In this document: positions 7,385 through 8,800 of the stretch, one piece after another
Layout: each line of letters begins with the position of its first letter
Position numbering within the stretch: the first letter of the stretch is position 1
Assembly: GCA_025935155.1 (NCBI GenBank)
Contig: JAICVV010000062.1
Coordinates: forward strand, 1-8,800
Direction: 5' to 3'
Length of the DNA: 8,800 nt
Source of the DNA: Alphaproteobacteria bacterium
GTDB lineage: Bacteria; Pseudomonadota; Alphaproteobacteria; Micropepsales; Micropepsaceae
Translations under genes and position numbers: made by a program
Notes under the pieces: generated by a model
The model's database searches: none
The model's input: only the letters and a program-made list of their open reading frames with translations
Told to the model about the DNA's origin: nothing

Positions 7385-8800
7385 CGCCGCCTGCGGGCCG
7401 TCAATTTCGCGAGGCGATTCCGCACCGCTGGTTCGCTCCATGAAATGTGCGGCGGAAGCCGCCGCCGCCAGTTGGGATGCTCATCGATGGTGCCCGGCAG
7501 GTTCGGCTGCTCGGGAAGCGCCAGAACATCTTCGACCGATGCCATGGCGAGCGCGGACGGTGATTTTCCGACGAACGCCAGTGCCCCGTCGACGACTGAG
7601 TCCGGATCGTCCGGCGCAGGTTCCGGCCCCCGCGCACAACCGGACTCCGTCAGCGCGGACCACAACAGTGCGCGATCCTTCTGCCGTTCGCGGCGTTCAG
7701 CGCCGATACTGCCCCATCGTGATTTGCGCCGCAGTTTCGCTGTCCATTCGATGTCGCGTCCTTCCCACCATCCGGCGACCGTGGGGAGATCGTGCGTGGT
7801 CGTGAGCGCGGCGGCTTGTCCATCCCAGCGCTCCGGCGGAATGAAGCGGCCGTCGTGCTCCCGCTCGAACCAGAGCACCCGCATGCCAAGAATGCCCGCG
7901 GCGGAAAGCTGGGCATGAAAGCCCTGCGGCACAGTCCCCAAATCCTCGCCGATCACGATACTACGGTGCAGCCAGGATTCCAGCGCGATCAGCCGCAGCA
8001 GATCGTGCATGGGGTAGCTGATGTAGACGCCCTCTGCGGGTGAAGCGCCGGCTGGCAGCACCCAAAGTCTGCGCAATCCCATCGCGTGGTCGATGCGAAT
8101 GCCGCCTGCATACTGCATGGCGGCACGCAAGGTTGCGATAAACCCGTCATAGCCGGTGGCGCGCAGCGCAGTAGGCGAGAAGGTGGTGAGGCCCCAATCC
8201 TGGCCGGCGAGATTGAACGCATCCGGCGGCGCGCCGATGGTGAGGCGCCCCATCAGCTCGTGCGGCGCGCTCCAGGCCTGGCTGCCCGCGCGATCCACGC
8301 CCACGGCCATGTCCGCAACGATGCCGATGGCCATGTGTTCTCTGGCGCGCGCCTGCGCGGCCGCTGCGCTCCGTGCCGCAAGCCATTGGAGATAGAGATG
8401 ATAGCCGACCTCCTTCTTCTCGCGTTCGGCAAATGCCTGCACTTCTGCGCTTGTGGAATTGCGGAACGCGTCCGGCCATTCCTGCGCCGATTTCTTTCCG
8501 TCGCTGCGAAAGTACGCATCGAGTGCTTCGAAGGTCGCGTGATCCCGCAGGCGTTGGCCGCCATCTGCGCAAAATTCCTGGAAGGCTTGGCTGCCGGTTT
8601 TGTCCTGGGGGAAGCGTTCGTATGCCACACGCAGCTGCGCGAACTTGCGGCGATGCGCCTCCGGCCAATCGATGAGATCTCCCGGACTGTCTTCCTGCGG
8701 CGGCGCCGTGCCGGCCAGCGCAAGATTGGCGTATAAAGGATCGAGGAACAAACGCGTCGATGGCGCATAGGGACTCACATTCCCGGCATCGGCCGTAAAC
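7381..8800 (-). CDS. malQ: 4-alpha-glucanotransferase (MalQ, amylomaltase), GH77; 5' end outside window
   Basis: The frame is open to the right edge and ends in TGA at 7383-7381; 472 codons are visible. MalQ transfers alpha-1,4-glucan segments between maltodextrins, releasing glucose (EC 2.4.1.25). The visible part begins in the conserved substrate-channel segment NVSPYAPSTRLFLDPLYANL, which in full-length members is preceded by more N-terminal sequence. The GTG at 8778 inside this motif is therefore not the true start. All three GH77 acidic residues are present: Asp in GIRIDHAMGLRRLW (codon 8089-8091), Glu in VIGEDLGTVP (7945-7947) and Asp in THDLPTVAGWWEGRD (7789-7791). The gene is the upstream partner of treY, joined by an ATGA overlap at 7384-7381, so the two should be translated together. 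MalQ may supply or reshape maltooligosaccharides for TreY. The extent of the missing N terminus cannot be judged here. Confidence 0.94.
   Translation of the reverse strand, partial: FTADAGNVSPYAPSTRLFLDPLYANLALAGTAPPQEDSPGDLIDWPEAHRRKFAQLRVAYERFPQDKTGSQAFQEFCADGGQRLRDHATFEALDAYFRSDGKKSAQEWPDAFRNSTSAEVQAFAEREKKEVGYHLYLQWLAARSAAAAQARAREHMAIGIVADMAVGVDRAGSQAWSAPHELMGRLTIGAPPDAFNLAGQDWGLTTFSPTALRATGYDGFIATLRAAMQYAGGIRIDHAMGLRRLWVLPAGASPAEGVYISYPMHDLLRLIALESWLHRSIVIGEDLGTVPQGFHAQLSAAGILGMRVLWFEREHDGRFIPPERWDGQAAALTTTHDLPTVAGWWEGRDIEWTAKLRRKSRWGSIGAERRERQKDRALLWSALTESGCARGPEPAPDDPDSVVDGALAFVGKSPSALAMASVEDVLALPEQPNLPGTIDEHPNWRRRLPPHISWSEPAVRNRLAKLTARRRR

Noticed and set aside
8086..8736. 216-residue plus-strand open frame opposite malQ
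   Set aside because: It mirrors conserved MalQ codons, including the RIDHAMGL motif, and has no independent support.
8776..8778. GTG at 8778 as the malQ start codon
   Set aside because: It falls inside the conserved segment NVSPYAPSTRLFL, and the frame stays open to the window edge, so the gene begins further right.

Overview
The window is a GC-rich, tightly packed stretch of a bacterial chromosome. The gene families fit an alphaproteobacterium: a STAS-fused MlaE permease in an MCE transporter operon that ends in a lipoprotein, a short Crp/Fnr regulator with the winged-helix wording common in that class, and a malQ-treY pair. The class assignment is inference from protein style. There is no rRNA or other marker gene, and I would not name a genus.

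Left block (1-3931, + strand). The window opens inside the 3' end of a formimidoylglutamate deiminase gene (hutF, histidine degradation). Six bases later begins a four-gene operon for an MCE-type ABC transporter. It encodes a STAS-MlaE permease, an MlaF-type ATPase, an MlaD-type inner-membrane-anchored MCE protein and an ABC-transport auxiliary lipoprotein. Two of the three junctions inside the operon are 4-base ATGA overlaps, and the third has a strong Shine-Dalgarno. The order permease-ATPase-MCE-lipoprotein matches the LinKLMN system of Sphingobium rather than the enterobacterial MlaFEDCB operon. No MlaC carrier is present, and the MlaB role appears to be supplied by the STAS domain on the permease. 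The likely function is moving lipids between the inner and outer membranes, for envelope integrity.

Middle (3932-4850). A 124-base gap with weak hairpins and no clear promoter leads to a single Crp/Fnr-family regulator gene on the + strand. It lacks an FNR-type cysteine cluster and a recognisable cAMP-binding cassette.

Right block (4859-8800, - strand). This block converges on the regulator with only 8 bases between stop codons. It holds malQ (4-alpha-glucanotransferase, 5' end outside the window) followed by treY (maltooligosyltrehalose synthase), joined by another ATGA overlap. Together they belong to alpha-glucan/maltodextrin metabolism and the TreY-TreZ route to trehalose. treZ is not in view and may lie beyond the right edge.

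The six complete or partial metabolic and transport genes plus the regulator account for nearly all the sequence. I saw no mobile elements, CRISPR arrays, RNA genes or long repeats, and no evidence for an undescribed system. The most notable points are the LinKLMN-like transporter layout, its Tat-like lipoprotein signal, the hutF-transporter junction, and two start-site corrections.
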